6,206 nucleotides of DNA from an uncultured Acidimicrobiaceae bacterium (GTDB taxonomy: Bacteria; Actinomycetota; Acidimicrobiia; Acidimicrobiales; MedAcidi-G1). Below, in pieces: positions 1-6,022 of the stretch. The notes under the pieces were generated by a model. It did not search any database and had not been told where the DNA came from. It saw only the letters and a program-made list of their open reading frames with translations. Position 1 is the first letter of the stretch. Every line of letters begins with the position of its first letter. A program made the translations under genes and the position numbers. The DNA lies in the NCBI GenBank assembly GCA_913054115.1, contig CAJXIS010000139.1, forward strand, positions 1 to 6,206, read 5' to 3'.

Positions 1-1
1 C

Positions 2-247
2 GACGCCGACCAACATGTCCGGATCCTGGTCGAGTCGCTCGGGGACCCATTCATGAGCCTCTACCGGAACGACTTCCTCGTGGCCTCGAACGACGACGCA
101 GGCACCGGCCTCTACGGCGCCGGGGCATCCATGGTCGTGGTGGCACCCGTATCCGGTACCTACGACCTCGATATCAGCATGCTGGGCGATGTCCCTGCCG
201 GCTACCGCGTCACGGTCCTTGCGGGAGAGGATCCGGTATGCCGTTGA
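2..247 (+). CDS. C-terminal end of a protein with a PPC-like beta-sandwich domain (5' end outside window)
   Basis: This frame is open from the left edge (first full codon at base 2) to TGA at 245-247, so only the last 81 residues are visible. The methionine at base 53 lies inside the domain and is unlikely to be the start. The residues read as a beta-rich module: an HVRILVESLGDPFMSLY stretch, then a VASNDDAG motif, a SMVVVAPVSGTYDLDI strand pair with the SGTY turn, and a final GYRVTVLAG strand. The order 'DP-x-L', 'NDDAG', 'SGTY', 'GxYxVxV' is typical of bacterial pre-peptidase C-terminal (PPC) domains, which sit at the end of secreted proteases and other exported proteins. The catalytic or main part lies upstream and cannot be named. 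Nothing links it functionally to the oxidative genes downstream; the 50-base gap after it shows no clear terminator. The domain call is from pattern recognition only. Confidence 0.6.
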   Translation, partial: DADQHVRILVESLGDPFMSLYRNDFLVASNDDAGTGLYGAGASMVVVAPVSGTYDLDISMLGDVPAGYRVTVLAGEDPVCR

Positions 248-263
248 CGAGCGTGCTGTCCAC

Positions 264-272
264 GGAGAAGGA
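264..272 (+). promoter_or_regulatory. Ribosome binding site pointing to an ATG at 282 rather than the GTG at 298
   Basis: The purine-rich run GGAGAAGGA is the only strong Shine-Dalgarno-like sequence before the membrane hydroxylase gene. It lies 9 bases before ATG 282-284, which is ideal, but 25 bases before GTG 298, the first start codon in the hydroxylase frame. ATG 282 is in another frame and ends after 14 codons at TGA 324-326. The mismatch suggests either a one-base error in the C6 run at 292-297 or re-initiation from the short upstream frame. Confidence 0.5.
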
Positions 273-297
273 TGCGTGGCCATGACCGGCACCCCCC

Positions 298-1257
298 GTG
301 TCCCGCATCGGCTACCAGCCACCTGATCCGATCGGGCACCCGCCGCTTTACGACTGGCCGCCGCGCCCTGTGGCGACGCTGAAGTGGATCGTCACCGGCC
401 TCATGTTCCCGTGGGGTTTCTTTTTCACGGCCCTGGCCGTCGTGACCTGGCGCTGGCTGACGCCCGCAGCATCGACGATGCAGTCCCTGTCGCCGGCCTG
501 GATGGGCCTCATCTGGCTCCGCAACGCCGCCCTGCTCACGATCGTCGCCGGAGGACTGCACTGGTGGCTCTACATCCGCCGCTCACAGGACCTCGACTTC
601 AAGTTCAACGTGCGCTGGCCGGCGACCGACAGCCGCAAATTTCTATGGCGCCACCAGGTGAAGGACAACATCTTCTGGAGCGTCGTCAGCGGCGTCACCG
701 TCTGGAGCATCTACGAGTCGCTGACCATGTGGATGTGGGCCGACGGGCGCATCCCGCGGGCCGAGTGGGGGAGCGCCCCTGTCTACCTCGGACTGCTGGT
801 CCTCGGCGTGTTTTTCTGGGGGACCACCCACTTCTACCTCAACCACCGGCTCCTTCACTGGGAGCCGCTCTACCGGACTGCCCACGAGCTGCACCACCGC
901 AACACCAACAGCGGGCCCTGGACCGGCATCTCGATGCACCCGGTCGAGCACCTCGTGTACTTCACGGTGTTCCTGCTCTGGTGGGTCGTGCCGGCCCACC
1001 CCGTGATCTTCATCATGACCGGCTTCTTCAACGGCATCAGCCCGTCGATCTCGCACTCGGGCTTCGACGAGGTGGTCCTTGGGGGCCGCTTCCGCGTCTC
1101 GGCTGGCGATCAGTTCCACCACCTGCACCACCGCTACTTCGAGGTCAACTACGGCAACACCCCGTCGCCCATCGACAAGCTCTTCGGCACCTGGCACGAC
1201 GGCACCCCCGAAGCCCACGAAGCCTTCAAGGACCGTCGTCGGGCCGAGAGGACCTGA
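298..1257 (+). CDS. Membrane-bound di-iron hydroxylase, fatty acid hydroxylase / sterol desaturase family
   Basis: Enzymes of this family use a di-iron centre held by clustered histidines at the membrane face to hydroxylate or desaturate lipids, sterols or carotenoids with O2. The 319-residue product has hydrophobic segments at about residues 30-52, 70-91, 124-143, 161-181 and 219-243. The histidine boxes are in family order: HRLLH (183-187), HELHH (196-200), HPVEH (214-218), HSGF (253) and HHLHH (274-278). The C-terminal NYGNTPSPIDKLFGTWHDGT stretch is characteristic of the family, so the catalytic part looks intact. The start is doubtful. GTG 298 is the first start after an in-frame TGA at 283-285 but has no nearby ribosome binding site. 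Loss of one C from the run at 292-297 would join ATG 282 to this frame and give an N-terminus beginning MTGTPVSRIGY. The Rieske gene begins two bases after the stop, which implies co-transcription. The substrate is unknown. Confidence 0.88.
   Translation: MSRIGYQPPDPIGHPPLYDWPPRPVATLKWIVTGLMFPWGFFFTALAVVTWRWLTPAASTMQSLSPAWMGLIWLRNAALLTIVAGGLHWWLYIRRSQDLDFKFNVRWPATDSRKFLWRHQVKDNIFWSVVSGVTVWSIYESLTMWMWADGRIPRAEWGSAPVYLGLLVLGVFFWGTTHFYLNHRLLHWEPLYRTAHELHHRNTNSGPWTGISMHPVEHLVYFTVFLLWWVVPAHPVIFIMTGFFNGISPSISHSGFDEVVLGGRFRVSAGDQFHHLHHRYFEVNYGNTPSPIDKLFGTWHDGTPEAHEAFKDRRRAERT
1246..1252 (+). promoter_or_regulatory. Ribosome binding site fixing the Rieske gene start at GTG 1260
   Basis: GAGAGGA lies inside the last codons of the hydroxylase gene, 7 bases before GTG 1260-1262. 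The reading frame is open much further upstream, so this site and the position just after the hydroxylase stop (TGA 1255-1257) decide the start. The upstream extension is a shadow of the hydroxylase gene. Confidence 0.6.
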
Positions 1258-1259
1258 CC

Positions 1260-2434
1260 GTGGCCCGCCCCACGCCCGCTGACCTCGACGCCATCGGCGC
1301 AGCGTGGCAACCGGACCCGCACGCTTCGTCGACGCTGGGGGCCGACGCCTACACCGACCCGGCATGGCTCGACCTCGAACTCGATGCCATCTTCTCCCGG
1401 TCATGGCAGTGGGTCTGCCACGTCGAGCAGCTCCGCGAGCCCGGCGCCTACGTGACGGCCCAGGTGGCGGGCCACCCGGTCGCCATCACGCGTGCCGCCG
1501 ATGGCGAACTGAACGCCTTCTACAACGTGTGCCGCCACCGTGCCCATCAACTCCTCGAGGGTGCAGGCACCACACGGCGCATCGTGTGCCCGTACCACGC
1601 CTGGACCTACGGCCTGACCGGCCAGTTGATGGGGGCACCGCTCACCCAGGACCTCATCGACTTCGACGTCGCCGACATCTGCCTCCACGGTGTGCGGGTC
1701 GAGGAGCTCGCAGGGTTCGTCTACGTCAATCTGGATGCCGAGGCAGTACCGCTGATCGAACAGTCGGGCACCCTCATCGAGGAACTCGCACGGGTGGCGC
1801 CCGACATCGAGCGCCTCACCTTCGCCCACCGCCTGACCTACGAGATCGCCTCCGATTGGAAGAACGTCGTCGACAACTTCCTGGAGTGCTACCACTGCCC
1901 GGTCGCCCACAAGGACTTCTGCACCCTGGTCGAGATGGACACCTACGAGGTCGTGACCGACGGCATCTGGTCCCGGCAGTACGCCGAGGCCGGCAAGACG
2001 GCGAACTCGGCCTATGACGTCGAGGACGCCTCGGTCACGATGCAGACCGTCTGGTGGCTCTGGCCCAACACCTGTCTGCTGCGCTTCCCGGGTCGCCCCA
2101 ACTTCATGGTCCTGCAGATCCTCCCCGACGGACCCGGACGGACCCGGACGGACCCGGACGGACCCTCGAGACCATCGACTTCTACCTCGAGAAGCCCGAA
2201 CCGTCCCCAGCCGAGGTCGAGGCGATCCGCTACATCGACGATGTCCTGCAGGTCGAGGACATCGCGATCGTCGAGAGCATCCAGCGGGGCATGGCCTCGC
2301 CGGCCTTCGAAGCCGGACGCATCGTCGTCGAGCGAGTGCCGGGAGGCGAGGAGAACCCGTCCGGGCGATCCGAGCACGCCGTCCACCACTTCCACGGCCT
2401 CCTCCTCGACGCGTATCGTCAGGCGCTGGAGTAG
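1260..2434 (+). pseudogene. Rieske non-haem iron oxygenase alpha subunit (glycine betaine/carnitine oxygenase-like), frameshifted
   Basis: Rieske alpha subunits pass electrons from a [2Fe-2S] cluster to a mononuclear iron that activates O2 for hydroxylation or oxidative N-demethylation. From GTG 1260 the cluster ligands are C91, H93, C110 and H113 (CRHRAH...CPYHAW, 16 residues between H93 and C110). The iron site follows as DNFLECYHCPVAH with D205, E209, H212 and H217. At residue 290 (LQILPDGPGR) the frame enters the 10-bp repeats and is lost. It resumes two frames over with TLETIDFYLEKPE, then the VEDIAIVESIQRG segment bearing the likely third iron ligand, SEHAVHHFHG, and a stop at 2432-2434. 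Deleting 20 bp of repeat gives one 384-residue protein, a normal family length. As written, the first frame runs to 2450 with a nonsense tail that lacks the third ligand, so the product should be inactive. No reductase partner is visible. The GbcA/CntA-like grouping rests on the ECYHC motif and the tail; the substrate is inferred at best. Confidence 0.88.
2127..2165 (+). repeat. 10-bp tandem repeat (GACCCGGACG, 3 full copies plus partial flanks) inside the Rieske gene
   Basis: Three perfect head-to-tail copies of GACCCGGACG occupy 2131-2160. They are preceded by GACG (2127-2130) and followed by GACCC (2161-2165), a periodic tract of 39 bases or 3.9 units. With a single unit the codons read P-D-G-P-G-R-T-L-E, which joins the two halves of the Rieske protein. 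The two extra units add 20 bases and shift the frame. The frame would be open again at four units (plus 10 residues). No other tract like it is visible in the window. Confidence 0.95.
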
Positions 2435-2453
2435 AGCCGGCGTCGGCTAATGT
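2426..2453 (+). promoter_or_regulatory. Weak promoter candidate upstream of the flavin monooxygenase gene
   Basis: TAATGT at 2448-2453 fits the TANNNT form of an actinobacterial -10 box. CTGGAG at 2426-2431 sits 16 bases before it and is a poor -35. The AT content is locally higher than in the surrounding DNA. The site lies in the only gap (about 100 bases) between the Rieske gene and the three overlapping genes, where a second transcription start would be expected. The palindrome at 2452-2461 overlaps the downstream end of the -10, a usual place for a repressor. The support is position and a loose motif only. Confidence 0.25.
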
Positions 2454-2461
2454 TGCGCAAC
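2435..2461. other. Small hairpin followed by a perfect 10-bp palindrome after the Rieske stop
   Basis: Directly after the TAG at 2432-2434, AGCCG (2435-2439) and CGGCT (2444-2448) can pair around a GCGT loop. Three bases later GTTGCGCAAC (2452-2461) is a perfect inverted repeat. The 5-bp stem has no T-run after it, so it is a weak candidate for an intrinsic terminator. The palindrome could be an operator half-site pair, a factor-binding site or chance. Confidence 0.35.
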
Positions 2462-2523
2462 CTCGAGTCTGGGCAGGCAGCGAGGCGAAAAGGTGTGTGC
2501 CCTCAGCCCTGTTGACGAACGAC

Positions 2524-2527
2524 GGAG
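2524..2527 (+). promoter_or_regulatory. Ribosome binding site favouring ATG 2537 for the flavin monooxygenase
   Basis: GGAG lies 9 bases before ATG 2537-2539 but only 3 bases before the in-frame GTG 2531-2533. The ATG is the better start and gives the family-typical N-terminus MRFGYFLNQ. Confidence 0.55.
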
Positions 2528-2536
2528 TGAGTGGCC

Positions 2537-3730
2537 ATGCGATTCGGGTACTTCCTGAACCAGAACAACCTCGGCAACGCCAAGCCCTTCCACCAGGTGG
2601 TGGACGAGGGTCGGCAGATCGCCCGCTACTGCGACCGCAACGGCTGGCACTCGATCTGGACCACCGAGCACCACTACGGACACGAGGGCCTCGAGGTCTG
2701 CGCCAACCCTGCCCTGATGGGCGTCGACCTCGCCGCCCACACCGAGCAGATCCGCATCGGCCAGGCCGCCAACATCATCACCTTCCGGCACCCGGTCCAG
2801 CTGGCCGAGGACCTGGCGATGCTCGACCACATGAGCGGCGGACGCCTCGAGGTCGGAATCGGCCGCGGCGTGTACCCCCGCGAGACCATGAACATGAACC
2901 CCACCGCGGACGTGCGCACCCCCGAGGTCAACCGGCGGCTCTTCGCCGAGACCCTCGAGGTGATGCGCCGGGCATGGACCGACGAGTTCTTCTCGTTCGA
3001 CGGCGAGTTCTTCACGTTCCCGTACCCGGGCATCACCTTCAACCACGACATGAGCCCGCCGCTGCCGGCGAACACCGACCCGGAAACCGGCCACATCACC
3101 GCACTGTCGGTCATTCCCAAACCACTCCAGGACCCCCACCCACCGCTGTGGCAGGTGGTCGACACGCCGCCGTCGATCGAGTTCGCAGCGCGCAACGGGT
3201 TGCAGGCCATGTTCTGGATCCCGCCCACCGACTCACTGCTGCCCCGGTTCGAGACGTACCGGGACTTCGCATCGGAGGCCCGCGGCGAGGAGGTCCCCAT
3301 GGGCGAGGGGGTCGCCGTGCTGCGCGACCTCTTCGTGACCGAGACGATGGCCGAGGCAGAGCGGTTGGGCGGCGACGGGATCGTCCGGTACATGCGGTGG
3401 GTCTGCGAGTTCCGGGGGCTCGGCAACCACCGCTATCCCGGCGAGGAACTCCCCGAGACAGAAGGGAAGCTCGACCTACTCACCTACGACTGGCTGCACC
3501 CGCGCAACATGCTGTTCGGCACGCCCGAGTACGTCGCCGAGAAGATCCACGAGATGAAGGAGAAGCTGAACCTGCAGACCCTGCTGGTCTGGTCCAGCTT
3601 CCCGGGGGTGCCCCACGAGGCGGCCATGGACAGCATCACGATGTTCACCGAGCAGGTCATGCCGCTGTTCACGGAGGCCCCCGGGTCCGGCGACGCGGCC
3701 CCCGCAGGCGCGGACATCGGCACGGGGTGA
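2537..3730 (+). CDS. Luciferase-like (LLM class) flavin-dependent monooxygenase
   Basis: Members of the bacterial luciferase family are TIM-barrel enzymes that use reduced FMN or F420, usually supplied by a separate reductase, to oxidise small organic substrates. Some act as type II Baeyer-Villiger oxygenases. The 397-residue product starts with the first barrel strand MRFGYFLNQ, followed by the TTEHHY motif (42-47) with the histidines usual at the active site. It continues with GQAANIITFRHPVQLAEDLA (76-95), GGRLEVGIGRG (101-111, the flavin phosphate region), DPHPPLWQVVDTP (199-211) and GTPEYVAEKI (328-337). The length is somewhat above the 330-360 common in the family. The extra sequence is mainly at 165-195 and in an Ala/Gly/Pro-rich tail (381-397) that runs into the overlap with the next gene. 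The stop TGA 3728-3730 overlaps the hydrolase GTG by four bases. The family call is firm; substrate and cofactor (FMN or F420) are not determined. Confidence 0.9.
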   Translation: MRFGYFLNQNNLGNAKPFHQVVDEGRQIARYCDRNGWHSIWTTEHHYGHEGLEVCANPALMGVDLAAHTEQIRIGQAANIITFRHPVQLAEDLAMLDHMSGGRLEVGIGRGVYPRETMNMNPTADVRTPEVNRRLFAETLEVMRRAWTDEFFSFDGEFFTFPYPGITFNHDMSPPLPANTDPETGHITALSVIPKPLQDPHPPLWQVVDTPPSIEFAARNGLQAMFWIPPTDSLLPRFETYRDFASEARGEEVPMGEGVAVLRDLFVTETMAEAERLGGDGIVRYMRWVCEFRGLGNHRYPGEELPETEGKLDLLTYDWLHPRNMLFGTPEYVAEKIHEMKEKLNLQTLLVWSSFPGVPHEAAMDSITMFTEQVMPLFTEAPGSGDAAPAGADIGTG

Positions 3731-4515
3731 GCGTCGACACGCACTTCCGGATCGAGGGCGGGGGAGGGGCGACCCCTTTGATCCTGCTCCACGGGGTCGG
3801 CCTCGACCTCACGATGTGGGACGGGGTCGTCGATGCACTGGCGGCCGACCGTCAGGTGCTCCGGTTCGACCTGCTCGGGCATGGTGGGACGGAGGACCCA
3901 CCCGGCGAGCGCACGATCGAGGACTTCGTGACGCAACTCCTCGAGCTCGTCGAGGCCGTCGGGTTCGACCGACCGGACGTGGCCGGGCTCTCCATGGGCG
4001 GGATGATCACGCTCGCCGCCGCCGCCCGCCATCCGGAAGCCTTCCGCCGGATCGCCCTGCTCAACACGGTGTTCAGGCGCACCCCGGAGCAACTGGCGGG
4101 CCAGCGGGAGCGCCTTGCCGCCACCGAGGCTGCCGGGATGGCCGTCGTGGCCGACATGGCCATCGACCGCTGGTTCAGCGCCGAATGGCAGGCGACGCAT
4201 CCCACCGAGACCTGCACCGTCCGCGACCGCATCCTCGCCAACGACCTCGGCGCCTACCTGAAGGCCTACCGGGTCTTCGTGGATGACGATCCGCTGATGC
4301 CGGGCGGCGCCGAGTGGATCACCGCCCCGACGCTGGCCATGACCGGCGAACTCGATCCGGGCTCGACGCCGGAGATGAGCCGGGCACTGGCGGCAGCCGT
4401 CCCGGGCGGGCAGGCTGTGGTCATCCCCGACCTCCACCACCTTCCCCCCATCGAGGCACCCGACGTCTTCGTCCGGTCCCTCCTCGACTTTCTCGACCAG
4501 GAGCACACCCTGTGA
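3727..4515 (+). CDS. Alpha/beta hydrolase (enol-lactonase / esterase-like)
   Basis: This 262-residue protein is a complete alpha/beta-hydrolase of the group that includes 3-oxoadipate enol-lactonase (PcaD) and small esterases, which hydrolyse esters or lactones with a Ser-His-Asp triad. The oxyanion-hole motif is LLHGVG (20-25). The nucleophile elbow is GLSMGG with Ser89, the acid is Asp210 in TGELDPGS, and the histidine is His238 in DLHHLPPIEAPD. A mobile cap region covers about 115-195. The start is GTG 3727, overlapping the monooxygenase stop as GTGA. No strong ribosome binding site precedes it, so translation probably depends on the ribosome that has just ended the upstream gene. Its own stop overlaps the dehydrogenase start in the same way. 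Next to a possible Baeyer-Villiger-type monooxygenase, opening of an ester or lactone product is a reasonable inference. The exact substrate cannot be assigned, so no gene symbol is given. Confidence 0.9.
   Translation: MSVDTHFRIEGGGGATPLILLHGVGLDLTMWDGVVDALAADRQVLRFDLLGHGGTEDPPGERTIEDFVTQLLELVEAVGFDRPDVAGLSMGGMITLAAAARHPEAFRRIALLNTVFRRTPEQLAGQRERLAATEAAGMAVVADMAIDRWFSAEWQATHPTETCTVRDRILANDLGAYLKAYRVFVDDDPLMPGGAEWITAPTLAMTGELDPGSTPEMSRALAAAVPGGQAVVIPDLHHLPPIEAPDVFVRSLLDFLDQEHTL
4499..4503 (+). promoter_or_regulatory. Ribosome binding site for the aldehyde dehydrogenase, inside the hydrolase gene
   Basis: AGGAG lies 8 bases before GTG 4512-4514. It supports this start over the in-frame ATG at 4539-4541, which would remove the first nine residues and has no comparable site. 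Confidence 0.6.
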
Positions 4516-5999
4516 ACGATCCACTGACCACGTACCTCATGTACATCGACGGCGAGTTCTGCGAGGCCTCCGACGGTGGGCGCTTCGAGTCCCTCAACCC
4601 GGCGACCGGCCTGGCCTGGGCGACCGCCCCGGCGGCCACGGAGGCCGACGTGGACCGGGCCGTGCGTGCCGCCCACCGTGCGCTCAACGAGGGCGACTGG
4701 CCGGCCATGAGCGCCACCCAACGCGGCAAGCTGCTGTTCCGCCTCGCCGACCTGGTGGAGGAACACGCCGAAATGCTCGGGTCCGTCGAGACCTCCGACA
4801 GCGGCAAGCTGGCGGTCGAGACGCGTGGCCAGTCGGCCTACGTCGCCGAGTACTACCGCTACTACGGGGGCCTGGCCGACAAGATCCAGGGCGCCACGCT
4901 GCCGATGGACAAGCCCGACATGCACGTGTACACGCTGCGGGAGCCGATCGGGGTGGTGGCGGGCATCGTGCCCTGGAATGCCGAGATGCTGCTCACCGCC
5001 ACCAAGGCCGCTCCGGCGCTCGCAGCGGGCAACACCGTCGTGATCAAGTCCTCCGAGGAGGCCCCGGCGCCGGTACTCGAGTTCGCCCGCCTGGTCGACG
5101 AGGCCGGCTTCCCGCCGGGGGTGTTCAACCTCATCACCGGCTTCGGGGAGCCCTGTGGCCGGGCGCTGACCAGCCACCCGCTGGTCAGCCGGGTGTCGTT
5201 CACCGGTGGCACCGAGGCAGCACGGAATGTCGTCGTCAACACGGCGAACAACTTCGCCCACCTGTCCCTCGAGCTCGGCGGCAAGTCGCCGATCCTGATC
5301 TTCGACGATGCCGACCTCGAGGGTGCCGTCAACGGCGCCGTGGCCGGCAACTTCGGGGCCAGCGGCCAGAGCTGTGTTGCCGGCTCGCGGGTGTTCGTGC
5401 AATCGGGCATCCACGCCGAATTCATCGACCTGGTGGTGCAGCGGGCCGAAGCGGTCCGCATCGGCGACCCCCTCGACGCCGACACGCAGATGGGACCCCT
5501 CGCCACACAGGCCCAGCGCGACCGGGCAGAGGCCGTCATCGCCGAGTCGGTGGCCCAGGGAGCCACCCTGCACACCGGCGGTCGGCGGCCCGACGGCTTC
5601 GACACAGGCTGGTACTTCGAACCGACCCTGCTGGCCTGTCCGGACCAGAGCATCCGCAGCACGCAGGTCGAGTTGTTCGCACCGGTGATGTCGGTCCTCG
5701 AGTTCGAGACCGAGGAGGAGGCCATCGCCCTCGCCAACGACACCGAGTTCGGCCTCGGCTCCGGGATCTTCACCGAGAACCTGGCACGTGCCCACCGGGT
5801 GGCGAAGGCGCTCCGCTCCGGAATCGTCTGGATCAACACCTACCGGGCCATCTCGCCGATCTCGCCGTTCGGGGGCTTCGGCCAGAGCGGCTACGGACGC
5901 GAGGCCGGCCTCGACGTCATGCAGGAGTACACCCGCAGCAAGGCCGTCTGGATCAACACCTCACAGGAACCGATGGCCAACCCCTTCGTCATGCGCTGA
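4512..5999 (+). CDS. NAD(P)-dependent aldehyde dehydrogenase (DhaS-like)
   Basis: Enzymes of this superfamily oxidise aldehydes to carboxylic acids in the cytoplasm. The 495-residue product has the standard length and all key residues: Asn156 in GIVPWNAEM, Lys179 in VVIKSSEEAP, the nucleotide-binding FTGGTEAA (230-237), the general base Glu254 in LELGGKSP and the catalytic Cys288 in GQSCVAGSR. ELFAPV (388-393) stands where EIFGPV is usual. The C-terminus has SPFGGFGQSGYGRE (451-464), EYTRSKAVWIN and a final NPFVMR. The GQxCVAGSR, NTYRAISP and PFVMR signatures recall the DhaS-like group of uncharacterised aldehyde dehydrogenases rather than classical betaine aldehyde dehydrogenase. GTG 4512 overlaps the hydrolase stop by four bases, so the protein is probably made in step with its two upstream neighbours and may act on an aldehyde they release. 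Family and completeness are firm; substrate and cofactor preference are open. Confidence 0.93.
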   Translation: MNDPLTTYLMYIDGEFCEASDGGRFESLNPATGLAWATAPAATEADVDRAVRAAHRALNEGDWPAMSATQRGKLLFRLADLVEEHAEMLGSVETSDSGKLAVETRGQSAYVAEYYRYYGGLADKIQGATLPMDKPDMHVYTLREPIGVVAGIVPWNAEMLLTATKAAPALAAGNTVVIKSSEEAPAPVLEFARLVDEAGFPPGVFNLITGFGEPCGRALTSHPLVSRVSFTGGTEAARNVVVNTANNFAHLSLELGGKSPILIFDDADLEGAVNGAVAGNFGASGQSCVAGSRVFVQSGIHAEFIDLVVQRAEAVRIGDPLDADTQMGPLATQAQRDRAEAVIAESVAQGATLHTGGRRPDGFDTGWYFEPTLLACPDQSIRSTQVELFAPVMSVLEFETEEEAIALANDTEFGLGSGIFTENLARAHRVAKALRSGIVWINTYRAISPISPFGGFGQSGYGREAGLDVMQEYTRSKAVWINTSQEPMANPFVMR

Positions 6000-6022
6000 G
6001 CGCGTGTTCGACGACGCCCTTT

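Noticed and set aside
244..273. TTGACG at 244-249 as a -35 box for the hydroxylase gene
   Set aside because: No TANNNT-like -10 box lies 16-19 bases downstream, and the hexamer overlaps the stop codon of the preceding gene.
384..1259. Long upstream extension of the Rieske frame, giving an open frame of almost 690 codons
   Set aside because: The added part overlaps the hydroxylase gene, is rich in Arg/Pro/His without domain features, and exists because stop codons are rare in GC-rich DNA. The ribosome binding site and the family N-terminus fit GTG 1260.
643..1404. Open frame of about 250 codons on the minus strand opposite the hydroxylase and the Rieske start
   Set aside because: Val/Gly/Asp/Arg-rich shadow of the sense frame with no domain pattern and no ribosome binding site that I can see.
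2014..3726. Long upstream extension of the hydrolase frame across the Rieske end and the monooxygenase gene
   Set aside because: The translated extension is low-complexity Arg/Pro/Gly/Ala sequence in the shadow of a clear luciferase-like gene. The hydrolase fold begins right after GTG 3727.
4266..5795. Open frame of about 509 codons on the minus strand opposite the dehydrogenase
   Set aside because: It lies opposite a complete aldehyde dehydrogenase with all catalytic residues, has no recognisable motif, and its composition mirrors the codon bias of the sense gene.
5825..5961. 17-bp direct repeat CGTCTGGATCAACACCT at 5825-5841 and 5945-5961, exactly 120 bp apart
   Set aside because: Both copies encode VWINT at positions where aldehyde dehydrogenases normally have these residues (GxVWIN and KxVWI), and the spacing is a whole number of codons. 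Coincidence of conserved protein sequence and codon bias is enough; there is no sign of a mobile element.
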